This document shows, in pieces, positions 1 through 7,638 of a stretch of 14,336 bases of DNA. Every line of letters starts with the position of its first letter. The stretch's first letter is position 1. The position numbers and the translations under genes were made by a program. Origin of the DNA: Verrucomicrobia bacterium UBA3063 (lineage in GTDB: Bacteria > Verrucomicrobiota > Verrucomicrobiia > Methylacidiphilales > Verrucolacustridaceae); the NCBI GenBank assembly GCA_002366885.1, contig DFCD01000084.1, positions 9,256 to 23,591 of the forward strand, written 5' to 3'. The notes under the pieces were generated by a model that saw only the letters and a list, made by a program, of their open reading frames with translations, was not told the DNA's origin and searched no databases.

Positions 1-1004
1 GGCAGCTCCACGCCCATCGGCCAGTTGCCCGTCCCCTTGAGGCTCAGCGTCCAGGTGATCGGCTCCCCTTCGTTTACCTGATCGGGAATCAGGGCGGACT
101 CAAGGGTGAATTGCCCCACCGCCCCCTTGAATTCCGCTGGGGCCCCGGCAGGCAACGGTTGAACATCCAGGGGAACGGGATCGGTGGAGACCTCAACCTC
201 CGCGGAGCCGGGTGCGGTGAAGAAAAAGGAACGCCCACCCATCGGTGTGTCGATATCAAGCTTTTGCCGGATTGCGGGAAGGTCAAACTTCCCCGCCTTG
301 GGAAGCATCGCCCGGGTATGGAACTGGAGACCCTGGCTTCCCCCCGGCCCGATCTGCTGGCCCCGGTCCCAAGCCTCCGCCGTAAAGTTCTGCACATCCC
401 ATAGGGGCGTGGTTTTCACCCGCCCGCTTCGCCCCGGTCCCATCATCACACGATAGTTCACATCAAAGACCTCCCCCAAAAAGGGGTTCCGCGGTTCCGC
501 CTGCGCTTCCGCCTGCACCGCGCTCGCCGGCACCGCGGGCGCGGCGCCCGCCGGTGGCTGGTTTTGGAAGAAACCCTGGGGGAAGGGAAGGGGAGACGGG
601 GTCGCTTGCTGCCGGGGAGGAGCCGCGGCCACCGCATCCAACGCCAGCGCGGGCACCGTTTTTTTTCCTTTGTCCGTTTGGACTTCGAAGGCGGGGATCT
701 GGATCCGCCCGCCTTGATTCACCTGAATCGCATAGCTGAGGATGGTGGAGGAGCTGGTTTGGAAATTGATCATGGAAAAACTGGTTGCCCGGCCCGGCTG
801 GCCGAGGACCTGGAGTCCGTTAACCAGGGGAAGTCTCACGTTTCCCTGCGGCTGGCAGTCCGTGAACACCAGCTCCAGCTGGGCCACGCTGTTGGGAGCC
901 ACCGGGCCCGGGCTGTTCCATTGGACCGTCTGGGCACTCGCGGCCGACAGCAAGCCGGCCACGAACAAACCGACGGTGAATGCCCGGAGATGTTTCATCA
1001 CCAT
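1..1004 (-). CDS. batD: BatD-type protein (aerotolerance operon), N-terminal part, cut by window edge
   Basis: Last visible gene of the Bat operon. The reading frame is open from its start to the left edge, giving about 334 residues. It begins MVMKHLRAFTVGLFVAG and continues to SAASAQ, a classical Sec signal peptide ending in an AxA-like site, so the protein is exported or membrane-anchored. The mature part has beta-rich segments with short motifs typical of BatD/oxygen-tolerance proteins (for example GEVFDVNYRV, and EPITWTLSLKGTGNWP near the edge). An Ala/Pro/Gln-rich linker lies at about residues 125-172. BatD proteins usually have a C-terminal membrane anchor, which would lie outside the window. 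The start is ambiguous: ATG at 1004, or ATG at 998 that shares bases with the batC stop (TGATG). No strong ribosome binding site is visible, so translation is probably coupled to batC. The family is clear; the biochemical role is not established. Confidence 0.85.
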   Translation of the reverse strand, partial: MVMKHLRAFTVGLFVAGLLSAASAQTVQWNSPGPVAPNSVAQLELVFTDCQPQGNVRLPLVNGLQVLGQPGRATSFSMINFQTSSSTILSYAIQVNQGGRIQIPAFEVQTDKGKKTVPALALDAVAAAPPRQQATPSPLPFPQGFFQNQPPAGAAPAVPASAVQAEAQAEPRNPFLGEVFDVNYRVMMGPGRSGRVKTTPLWDVQNFTAEAWDRGQQIGPGGSQGLQFHTRAMLPKAGKFDLPAIRQKLDIDTPMGGRSFFFTAPGSAEVEVSTDPVPLDVQPLPAGAPAEFKGAVGQFTLESALIPDQVNEGEPITWTLSLKGTGNWPMGVEL

Positions 1005-2059
1005 GGTTTTCCCAGGGAGGAGGGTTGAGGACGCTGTTCCTGGGGCTGCAGCCGCTGCTGTAAAATCGCGGGGCTGTCCGACTGTTTCACCTGCTCAAGC
1101 CGGGACATCGCCTCCAGGGTCATCGGGTCGGAGGTTTTGTCGTTGGCCTTTTTCCCGGAACCTCCGCCCACCACGCGCATCCCGGGAAGCGCTTGCTGCT
1201 CCTGCTGCTTCTCCCCGCCCTGCCCGGCCGCCATGCCTGGCTGCTCCTTTGCATCCTTCCTTTCCTGCCCAAGGCTTCCAAAGCCGGCTTTTTCATCCTC
1301 CAAGCCTTTCATTTCCTCATTGCGGCCGCGCTCTTTTATCTGACCCTCCCCGGCCTTGCTTGTGCTGAAGTCCCGAATTTGGTTCGGATCCTTGCCGCCG
1401 TCTTCCCGTTCCTGGTTCTGTTGCCCCGGGCCCTCCGAGTCGCCTTCCTTTTGCCCGCCTTTTTTGTCTCCCTTGCCCGCTTGTCCTTGGGAAGGGGGGC
1501 CTTGCGAGTCCCCCTCCCCCTCCTTGCCCTCTCCTCCCTCCTGCTGATCGGATTTTTGTCCTCCGCCGGATTGCTGCGGTTGCTGGTCCTTTCCGGAGCC
1601 CTTTTGCTGCTTTTGCTTGTCTTTTCCTTGGTCTTTTTTGTCTTTTTTCGAGCCACCTTGGGAAGGGGGCGGGGCCGGAGGCTGCAGTTTTTTCAGTTTT
1701 TCCCGAAGTTCCGGCCAGTTGGCGGCCTTCGGATCGAGCCGTTCGCCCTCATCCACCCCGCTGAGGGCATCGTTCACCATGTTGCGGAAGGGCCGGTGGG
1801 GATCCTGCGCATCCGGAGTTTTCCCGTTGAGCTGGGCGACGGCTTCCGGGCTGGCCCCGAAGGTGATTGTCTCCTCGGCCATCCTGGCGTAATCCCCGGC
1901 CGGGCGTTTTTCCTTTTCGGCCAATTTTGCCACCGTCTCCCGCAGAGGGCCGGAAAGGTCCGGCTGGGCCGATGCGGATCCCGGACGGTTCGCCGCAGGC
2001 AAGGCCGGGGGCAGACAAAAAAGGGCCGCTGCAAGGATGGTCACGGGCAGACGCTTCAT
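998..2059 (-). CDS. batC: BatC-like exported low-complexity protein
   Basis: A 353-residue protein starting MKRLPVTILAAALF, with a Sec signal peptide of about 23 residues. The ATG at 2059 overlaps the batB stop by four bases (ATGA); the frame is open further upstream, but that part only shadows batB. Residues about 35-127 form a compact, mostly helical region with DALSGVDEGERLDP and NWPELREKLKKL. Residues about 128-310 are highly charged low complexity rich in Q, G, K, E and D. The last 40 residues contain SRLEQVKQSDSPAILQQRL. That resembles the 'LxxVpDDPxxLLRRKF'-type tail of BatC/BatB-TPR proteins, although no clear tetratricopeptide repeat is visible. Position between batB and batD, export signal and tail support the BatC call. 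The function is unproven, perhaps a periplasmic scaffold for the Bat complex. The sequence ends in Trp. Confidence 0.75.
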   Translation of the reverse strand: MKRLPVTILAAALFCLPPALPAANRPGSASAQPDLSGPLRETVAKLAEKEKRPAGDYARMAEETITFGASPEAVAQLNGKTPDAQDPHRPFRNMVNDALSGVDEGERLDPKAANWPELREKLKKLQPPAPPPSQGGSKKDKKDQGKDKQKQQKGSGKDQQPQQSGGGQKSDQQEGGEGKEGEGDSQGPPSQGQAGKGDKKGGQKEGDSEGPGQQNQEREDGGKDPNQIRDFSTSKAGEGQIKERGRNEEMKGLEDEKAGFGSLGQERKDAKEQPGMAAGQGGEKQQEQQALPGMRVVGGGSGKKANDKTSDPMTLEAMSRLEQVKQSDSPAILQQRLQPQEQRPQPSSLGKPW

Positions 2060-3186
2060 GGCTTCCTGGCCAGCACCAGCGGCCCCTCCCTGGAAACCAG
2101 CCGAGTGGTTTTCTTTTCCAGGGGCAACGGCAACGGCGCGCCGGCGGTGGTCGTCCCCAGGGCCAACCGCCGCCGGGTCGGCAAGGAGGGGATTTCCAGC
2201 GCGAAACTCAGGGCCAGCAGCAAAATCCCGGGAGCCAGGAACCACTGGAACCTCTCCGCCATTCTCACATCCCGCGTCTTGGAAAAGTCGCCGGTCTTTC
2301 CCTGCGCCACCGTTTCCTGGATCAGCTCTGCCAGATCCACCCAGTTGGATGCCTCGCGGTAAACCCCGCCGGTGGCCTGCGCCAACTCCTCCAAGGTGGC
2401 GGGTTCCAGCTTCGACAATACCGCGGCACCACGCCCGTCCTTGATGACGCCTCCCTGGCCGTCGGGCACAAGCCCGCCGGCTGCGGTCCCAATGCCCAGG
2501 GAAATCACCTTCACTTCCTTTTTCTTTAAATCTTCCAGGGCCCGGCGCCAGTCCGGGTCATGGGCCTCCCCGTCGCTCAACACGATCAGAAAGCGGTCCG
2601 CCGCCGTGCTTTGGCCGAACGCCTCGTTGGCCACCCGCAGCATTCCGGCGTAATCCGTTCCGGCCTGGGGAAGATAGGATGGGTCCAGCCCCGTGAGGAT
2701 GTCCCTCATGATCTCATAGTCGGAGCTCATCGGAACCTGCAGAAAAGCCGTCCCGGCAAAAACCGCCAGGCCCACCCGCTCTCCCTGCAGCTCGTCCAGC
2801 AGCGCCCCGATGAGAAGCTTGGCCCGGGCCAGCCGGGTCGGCTTGACGTCCTCCGCCAGCATGCTCGCGGAAAGATCCAGAGCGATGAGAACCTCCCGCG
2901 ACTGGTCGAAGACCGTCTCCTCAAGGGTTCCCCATTGGGGCCTTGCCAGGGCCACCAGAACCAGCGCACTCCCCAGTCCAAGCCATGTTCCCGAAGCCCG
3001 CCGTTTCGCCGCCGGCCGGTCGGTCACTGCCCGTGCCCCCGCCCAGCGCCGCAGAACCCTGGGAAGGCGCAAACCGCCGCTCATGCCGGTTGTTCCGCGA
3101 AAGAGGGCCCAGGCCAAAAACAGGGCGACGGGGACCAGTGCCAGAATCCACGGCTGCTCCCAATGAATGCCAAAAAGAGAGTTCAT
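2056..3186 (-). CDS. batB: BatB, membrane-anchored von Willebrand factor A protein
   Basis: 376 residues from the ATG at 3186, which overlaps the batA stop by four bases (ATGA). Two N-terminal membrane segments (about 12-29 and 67-81) are followed by a VWA domain with all metal-site (MIDAS) elements: DLSAS at 104-108, a Thr at 177 in AGTDYA, and Asp205 in LSDGEAHD. A third membrane segment lies at about 314-331 (WFLAPGILLLALSFAL). A basic, proline-containing tail of about 45 residues extends past it. The fold places the VWA domain between membrane anchors, as in BatA/BatB proteins first named for Bacteroides aerotolerance. It probably forms a complex with BatA and is acted on by the MoxR ATPase; that is known only in outline for the family. 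The open frame extends upstream of the chosen start, but those residues shadow batA. Confidence 0.92.
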   Translation of the reverse strand: MNSLFGIHWEQPWILALVPVALFLAWALFRGTTGMSGGLRLPRVLRRWAGARAVTDRPAAKRRASGTWLGLGSALVLVALARPQWGTLEETVFDQSREVLIALDLSASMLAEDVKPTRLARAKLLIGALLDELQGERVGLAVFAGTAFLQVPMSSDYEIMRDILTGLDPSYLPQAGTDYAGMLRVANEAFGQSTAADRFLIVLSDGEAHDPDWRRALEDLKKKEVKVISLGIGTAAGGLVPDGQGGVIKDGRGAAVLSKLEPATLEELAQATGGVYREASNWVDLAELIQETVAQGKTGDFSKTRDVRMAERFQWFLAPGILLLALSFALEIPSLPTRRRLALGTTTAGAPLPLPLEKKTTRLVSREGPLVLARKP

Positions 3187-4223
3187 GCCACCGCCCCCCA
3201 CCGTCCCGGCCGGGCCAATGCCAATCCCGCAAAGAAAATCGCCAGCCCCGGTGCCGCAAAGACCGGATACCATTCGTCGGCCCGGATCTGCGCCTTGGCG
3301 CTGAACTCGACACGCTGCCGTTTGTCGATGGCGGCAAAGGCCGTCTCGGCCGTTCCCACATCCATCGCCCGGAAAAACTTGCCGTCCGTGATGGAGGCAA
3401 TCTGCTGAAGGGTTCCCTCATCCAGGTCGGAAACCGCCTGCCGATACCCCAACTTTCGTCCCGCATTGTCCACCACCGGCATCGGCACGATCCCCGGCCG
3501 GCCTGCCCCGATGGTGTAGACAGGAATTCCCCGATTCCGCGCCAGTTCCGCTGCCTGCAAAGGGGCCAATACCCCGCTGTTGTTCGAGCCATCTGTCAGG
3601 AGGATCACGAAAGCCCCCTTGCGTTGTCCGCCCTTGTCCTTTTCCGCCTGCTCCAGGCGGGTCACGGCCAAGCCCAATCCATCCCCCACCGCCGTGGCAT
3701 CCTCCACCAGGCCGATCTTGAGACGTTGGATCTGACGGGCGAGCCAATCGTGATCGAAGGTCAGCGGGGAAAGTGTGTAGGCGCGGCCCCCATAGACCAC
3801 CACGCCGATGCGGTCGGTGGGCCTTTTCAGGATGAACGCCTCCACGATCGGCTGGATCGCCTGCAGGCGGTTGATCCTTCCCAGCGCTCCCTCGTAATCC
3901 TCCGCCAACATGCTGGGGGAAAGGTCGATCGCCAGCATGATGTCGTAGCCCTTTTGCCGGACCTGTTTTTTCTCCTTCAGCTGCTGCGGTCGCGCGAGCG
4001 CTATCACCAACACCGCGAAACCGAGGGCCGCCAAAAGGGAGGGCATGCGCCCCAGGGAAACCGCCGGGGCCCCGGCCCAACGCGCCACCCGGGGAATGAC
4101 CAGCACGGGGCGCGGTCGCCGGTTTCTCCACCAAGCGGCCAACGGCAAAAGCAGCAGCGCCAAAAGCCAAAGCGGATCGGCCAAAGTCCATCCCCCGGGA
4201 AGAAAAGTCGGGGCGGGATTCAC
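3183..4223 (-). CDS. batA: BatA, membrane-anchored von Willebrand factor A protein
   Basis: 346 residues, starting at a GTG (4223) that overlaps the DUF58 stop as GTGA. The frame is open upstream to 4334, but that extension is out-of-frame DUF58 sequence and lacks membrane character, so the GTG is preferred. Membrane segments lie at about 16-32 (DPLWLLALLLLPLAAWW), 60-77 and 318-338 (YPVFAAPGLAIFFAGLAL). The VWA domain has an intact MIDAS: DLSPS at 100-104, Thr177 in ATAVGDG, Asp211 in LLTDGSNNSG. A conserved NSGVLAPLQAAELA and VYTIGAG segment follows, as in BatA proteins. It is close in architecture to the downstream BatB and is probably an ancient duplicate. The role is inferred from the family: envelope integrity or metal-dependent protein interaction at the inner membrane. 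It is translationally coupled at both ends. Confidence 0.92.
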   Translation of the reverse strand: MNPAPTFLPGGWTLADPLWLLALLLLPLAAWWRNRRPRPVLVIPRVARWAGAPAVSLGRMPSLLAALGFAVLVIALARPQQLKEKKQVRQKGYDIMLAIDLSPSMLAEDYEGALGRINRLQAIQPIVEAFILKRPTDRIGVVVYGGRAYTLSPLTFDHDWLARQIQRLKIGLVEDATAVGDGLGLAVTRLEQAEKDKGGQRKGAFVILLTDGSNNSGVLAPLQAAELARNRGIPVYTIGAGRPGIVPMPVVDNAGRKLGYRQAVSDLDEGTLQQIASITDGKFFRAMDVGTAETAFAAIDKRQRVEFSAKAQIRADEWYPVFAAPGLAIFFAGLALARPGRWGAVA

Positions 4224-5131
4224 TTTCGGACTCCCTTCATCCGCCTCTTGAAGAAGGCCACCAGCGGATCGAGAAGATCGCCTTCCGTGCTGACGGTTAG
4301 ACGCTGGAGGGGACTGGGAAACCACTCTTCCCATGCCTCCTCCCTTTCCTTTTTCCAGACGTCGTGCCGGCTTTGGCTTTCGTAGGTTCCGGTGTCGAAG
4401 GCCAGCACCTCCCCGGTCTCGGGATCCACCGCCGGAAGAATTCCCGCCGCGGGCAGCTCAAGGTCCCAGGGATCATCCACCCGCACCCCGATCATCTCAT
4501 ACCTCTTTTTCAGCGCCGCCCAGCCCGCCCCGGGGGTTCGCGGGGGGAAATCCCCGAGCCAAAGCACCACGCTGTGCCGCGGAAACGCATGGAAAAAAAG
4601 TTTCCAATCCACCTCCACCTCCGCCCCGTCCTCCAGCTTCGGAACCGGTTGCCCCAACAGGGTGGCGGCCGTCCGCACAATGTTCACCCGGCCGCGTACC
4701 GGCTGCCGGACTTCGTGTCCTGTCGGGGTGGCGTGCCAAAAGCCCACCCGGTCGCGGTTGCCGGCGGCCGTCAGGGCGAACAGGCCGGCAACCTCCAGCA
4801 GGGCCTCCCGCTTCGTCCGGCTGCCGGAACCAAACTGAAGGGAGGGAGTGTCTTCCAGCAGGAGAATCACCGTGAGCTCCCGCTCTTCGATAAACTTTTT
4901 CCGATACAGTTCTCCCAGCCGCGCCGAAACGTTCCAATCGACGTCGCGGATGTCGTCGCCGTATTCGTATTTGACCACCTGGTCGAACTCCCGGCCCCGG
5001 CCACGGAACGCGGAGCGGTACTCTCCCCCGAGAAAGGAATCCGCCGCCATGCGGACGCGCCACTCCAGCCGACGAAGCATGGCCAGCGGGGCCTTGCGGG
5101 CCGCTTGCCCGGAGCCGGTCAGGGTTGTCAT
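4220..5131 (-). CDS. DUF58 domain protein of the MoxR/Bat operon
   Basis: 303 residues beginning MTTLTGSGQAARKAP. A GGGGGAGG ribosome binding site (5139-5146) lies seven bases upstream of the ATG. Residues 44-71 carry the DUF58 hallmark, with GRGREF, YEYGDDIRDVDW and NVSAR. The segment ELTVILLLEDTPSL (85-98) is where a VWA domain would put its metal-site DxSxS. Here it reads DTPSL, so metal binding is probably lost. The acidic/basic C-terminus (WKKEREEAWEEW; FFKRRMKGVRK) has no membrane segment, so the protein is likely cytoplasmic. DUF58 proteins almost always sit next to moxR and are thought to work with that ATPase; biochemistry is limited. It lies 24 bases after moxR and overlaps batA by four bases. 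Confidence 0.9.
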   Translation of the reverse strand: MTTLTGSGQAARKAPLAMLRRLEWRVRMAADSFLGGEYRSAFRGRGREFDQVVKYEYGDDIRDVDWNVSARLGELYRKKFIEERELTVILLLEDTPSLQFGSGSRTKREALLEVAGLFALTAAGNRDRVGFWHATPTGHEVRQPVRGRVNIVRTAATLLGQPVPKLEDGAEVEVDWKLFFHAFPRHSVVLWLGDFPPRTPGAGWAALKKRYEMIGVRVDDPWDLELPAAGILPAVDPETGEVLAFDTGTYESQSRHDVWKKEREEAWEEWFPSPLQRLTVSTEGDLLDPLVAFFKRRMKGVRK

Positions 5132-5155
5132 CCGCAGGCCTCCCCCATCCCCTCC

Positions 5156-6133
<978 letters not shown>

Positions 6134-6203
6134 AAATCAAAGACCTCCTTCATGGCATTCTTGCAGGAGCGGAAGTTTTTTCAACCCCCCACACCAAAAC
6201 CTC

Positions 6204-6240
6204 CCGGCCCCCACCCGGCCGGAAAGCGGACCCGCTTTTA
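6204..6240 (-). terminator. Two adjacent hairpins after the membrane-protein gene; weak candidate terminator
   Basis: AAAGCGG (6223-6229) and CCGCTTT (6232-6238) form a perfect inverted repeat overlapping the stop codon. Immediately beyond, CCGGCC (6204-6209) pairs with GGCCGG (6217-6222) around a seven-base loop. Read on the minus strand the second hairpin is followed within a few bases by TTTT, but there is no long U tract. This could end or attenuate the dnaN-to-membrane-protein transcript before moxR. It could also be ordinary GC-rich symmetry. Moderate to low confidence. Confidence 0.35.
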
Positions 6241-7638
6241 GTTGCCGGAAAAAACTGCCGCCCCATTTTCGATCCGCTCCAGGGAGAGGTGCTCCGCGGC
6301 GCCGATGGCGGCAGTCATTTTGACGATGCTCCCGGTCCACTGGTTCCAGGAGCGGATCACCAGGGCCGGCGGCAGGGGCAATTTTCCCAAGGTCGCCTCG
6401 ATCCGGTAAACGTCCTCCCCCTGCTCGGACCGATGAAAAGTCATCTCGTGGCGGAGAACAAACTTTCGCCCGAGGAGCTTTCCCGTCCGGTCCAGCCGCA
6501 GGCACCCGTCCTGCATCCCCAGTTTCCAGCTCTCGGCCGAGAGGACCAGGATTTCCGTCACTTTCGGCGCGGAGAACCGCAGTCTCTTTCCAAACCAGGC
6601 GTTGAGATCCGCCGAGCCAATCCTCAACTCCCGGGGAAAGGGTTTTTTCTCGCCGGCATACCGCCAGAAAAGCTCCTCCACCGCCGCCGCGTCCCCGGGT
6701 CCCTCCGTCTCCAGGTTCGCCGGCTCGCTCGTGGCCAGGCCGGCGGCGCGAACCAGCACCGCCACCAGGGCCAAACCCGCCAAGATCCATCCTGTCCCCT
6801 TCCACCAGGCCCGGTGCCGGCCGATCTCCAAAACACCATGGAAAAGAAAGCTGGCCCCCAAAAAAGCCCCAAGCAACCCCGCCGCCACAAAGGCGAGCAG
6901 AATTCCCTGGCTGACCAGAACGGAGGACGTCTCGGGAATTTCCAGTTTGGCGAGAAAGGCCTCCCGGGCCGCTTTTTGCCGGGCCCCCTTCTCGCGCTCC
7001 CATTCCTCCGGATCCAGCCACCTTCCCTCCAGCTTCTTTTTTCCGGCATCCATTTCCGCCTTCTCGAGGCGCCAAGGCTCGGACCTTTGGTCAATTTCCT
7101 CCTGCAGCGAGGGAAACCGGCTCCGGGCCTCGGCAAAAACCGCAAGCCGCTGCTTCAGCTCCTCCTCCGTGTAGGTAAACGTCGGGCTGTGCGACTGGGG
7201 CAGGCCGTGGCCCAAAAATTCGTCCAGTTCGGCGCGCGCCTTGGCCAGGCTTTCCCCGTTTTTCTGCCCAGGCATTGCATCCAAAACCTTTTTCCATTTT
7301 TCCACTTCCTCCTGGAGGGTCCTTTCCAGCGCGGCGGCCCTGGCCTTGGCTTCCAGCAGGGCATTGATCGCCGCCACCGCGGTTTCGCGGTTGGTTTTTT
7401 CCCCGGGCCCGGGAGCAGGGGTCACGCGCGCGAGGATTCTTTTTTCCGGGACTCGTCTTTCCAGGCCCCCCGGCTCCACCAACACGGCTGTCCCGTCCCG
7501 CCTTGATTCCCGTTCCACCAACACCAGCTCCTCGGCCTCATCCTCCCGGGCCGGCTCCAGGATGTACACCTGCAACCCGGCCCAGCCACTGGCCAGCAGC
7601 GCCAGCCACAAGCCCGCCGCCCCGGCCAGCCGTCTCAA
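6238..7638 (-). CDS. Unrecognised membrane protein with long coiled-coil region
   Basis: Not recognised. From a TTG at 7638, which overlaps the transketolase stop as TTGA, it encodes 466 residues. A TTG at 7644 is an alternative start; the frame is open upstream but shadows transketolase. The N-terminus MRRLAGAAGLWLALLASGWA looks like a signal peptide or anchor. Residues 36-72 are a small beta-like segment ending RRVPEKRILARV, reminiscent of SH3-like repeats in PVC proteins (a loose impression). Residues 85-235 are charged, Glu/Lys/Ala-rich and probably coiled coil. Two membrane helices follow at about 240-268 and 283-301. A C-terminal domain of about 150 residues contains GSADLNAWFGKRL and a Leu/Pro stretch LPLPPALVIRSWNQW. 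Context gives no direct function. Coupling to transketolase may reflect operon packing only. The open frame, coherent architecture and lack of stops make a real gene very likely. Confidence 0.75.
   Translation of the reverse strand: MRRLAGAAGLWLALLASGWAGLQVYILEPAREDEAEELVLVERESRRDGTAVLVEPGGLERRVPEKRILARVTPAPGPGEKTNRETAVAAINALLEAKARAAALERTLQEEVEKWKKVLDAMPGQKNGESLAKARAELDEFLGHGLPQSHSPTFTYTEEELKQRLAVFAEARSRFPSLQEEIDQRSEPWRLEKAEMDAGKKKLEGRWLDPEEWEREKGARQKAAREAFLAKLEIPETSSVLVSQGILLAFVAAGLLGAFLGASFLFHGVLEIGRHRAWWKGTGWILAGLALVAVLVRAAGLATSEPANLETEGPGDAAAVEELFWRYAGEKKPFPRELRIGSADLNAWFGKRLRFSAPKVTEILVLSAESWKLGMQDGCLRLDRTGKLLGRKFVLRHEMTFHRSEQGEDVYRIEATLGKLPLPPALVIRSWNQWTGSIVKMTAAIGAAEHLSLERIENGAAVFSGN

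Noticed and set aside
1193..2362. 389-residue plus-strand frame rich in Leu/Phe, looking like a membrane protein
   Set aside because: It is the complement of the Q/K/E-rich batC low-complexity region, which necessarily reads as hydrophobic on the other strand. No ribosome binding site and no family motif.
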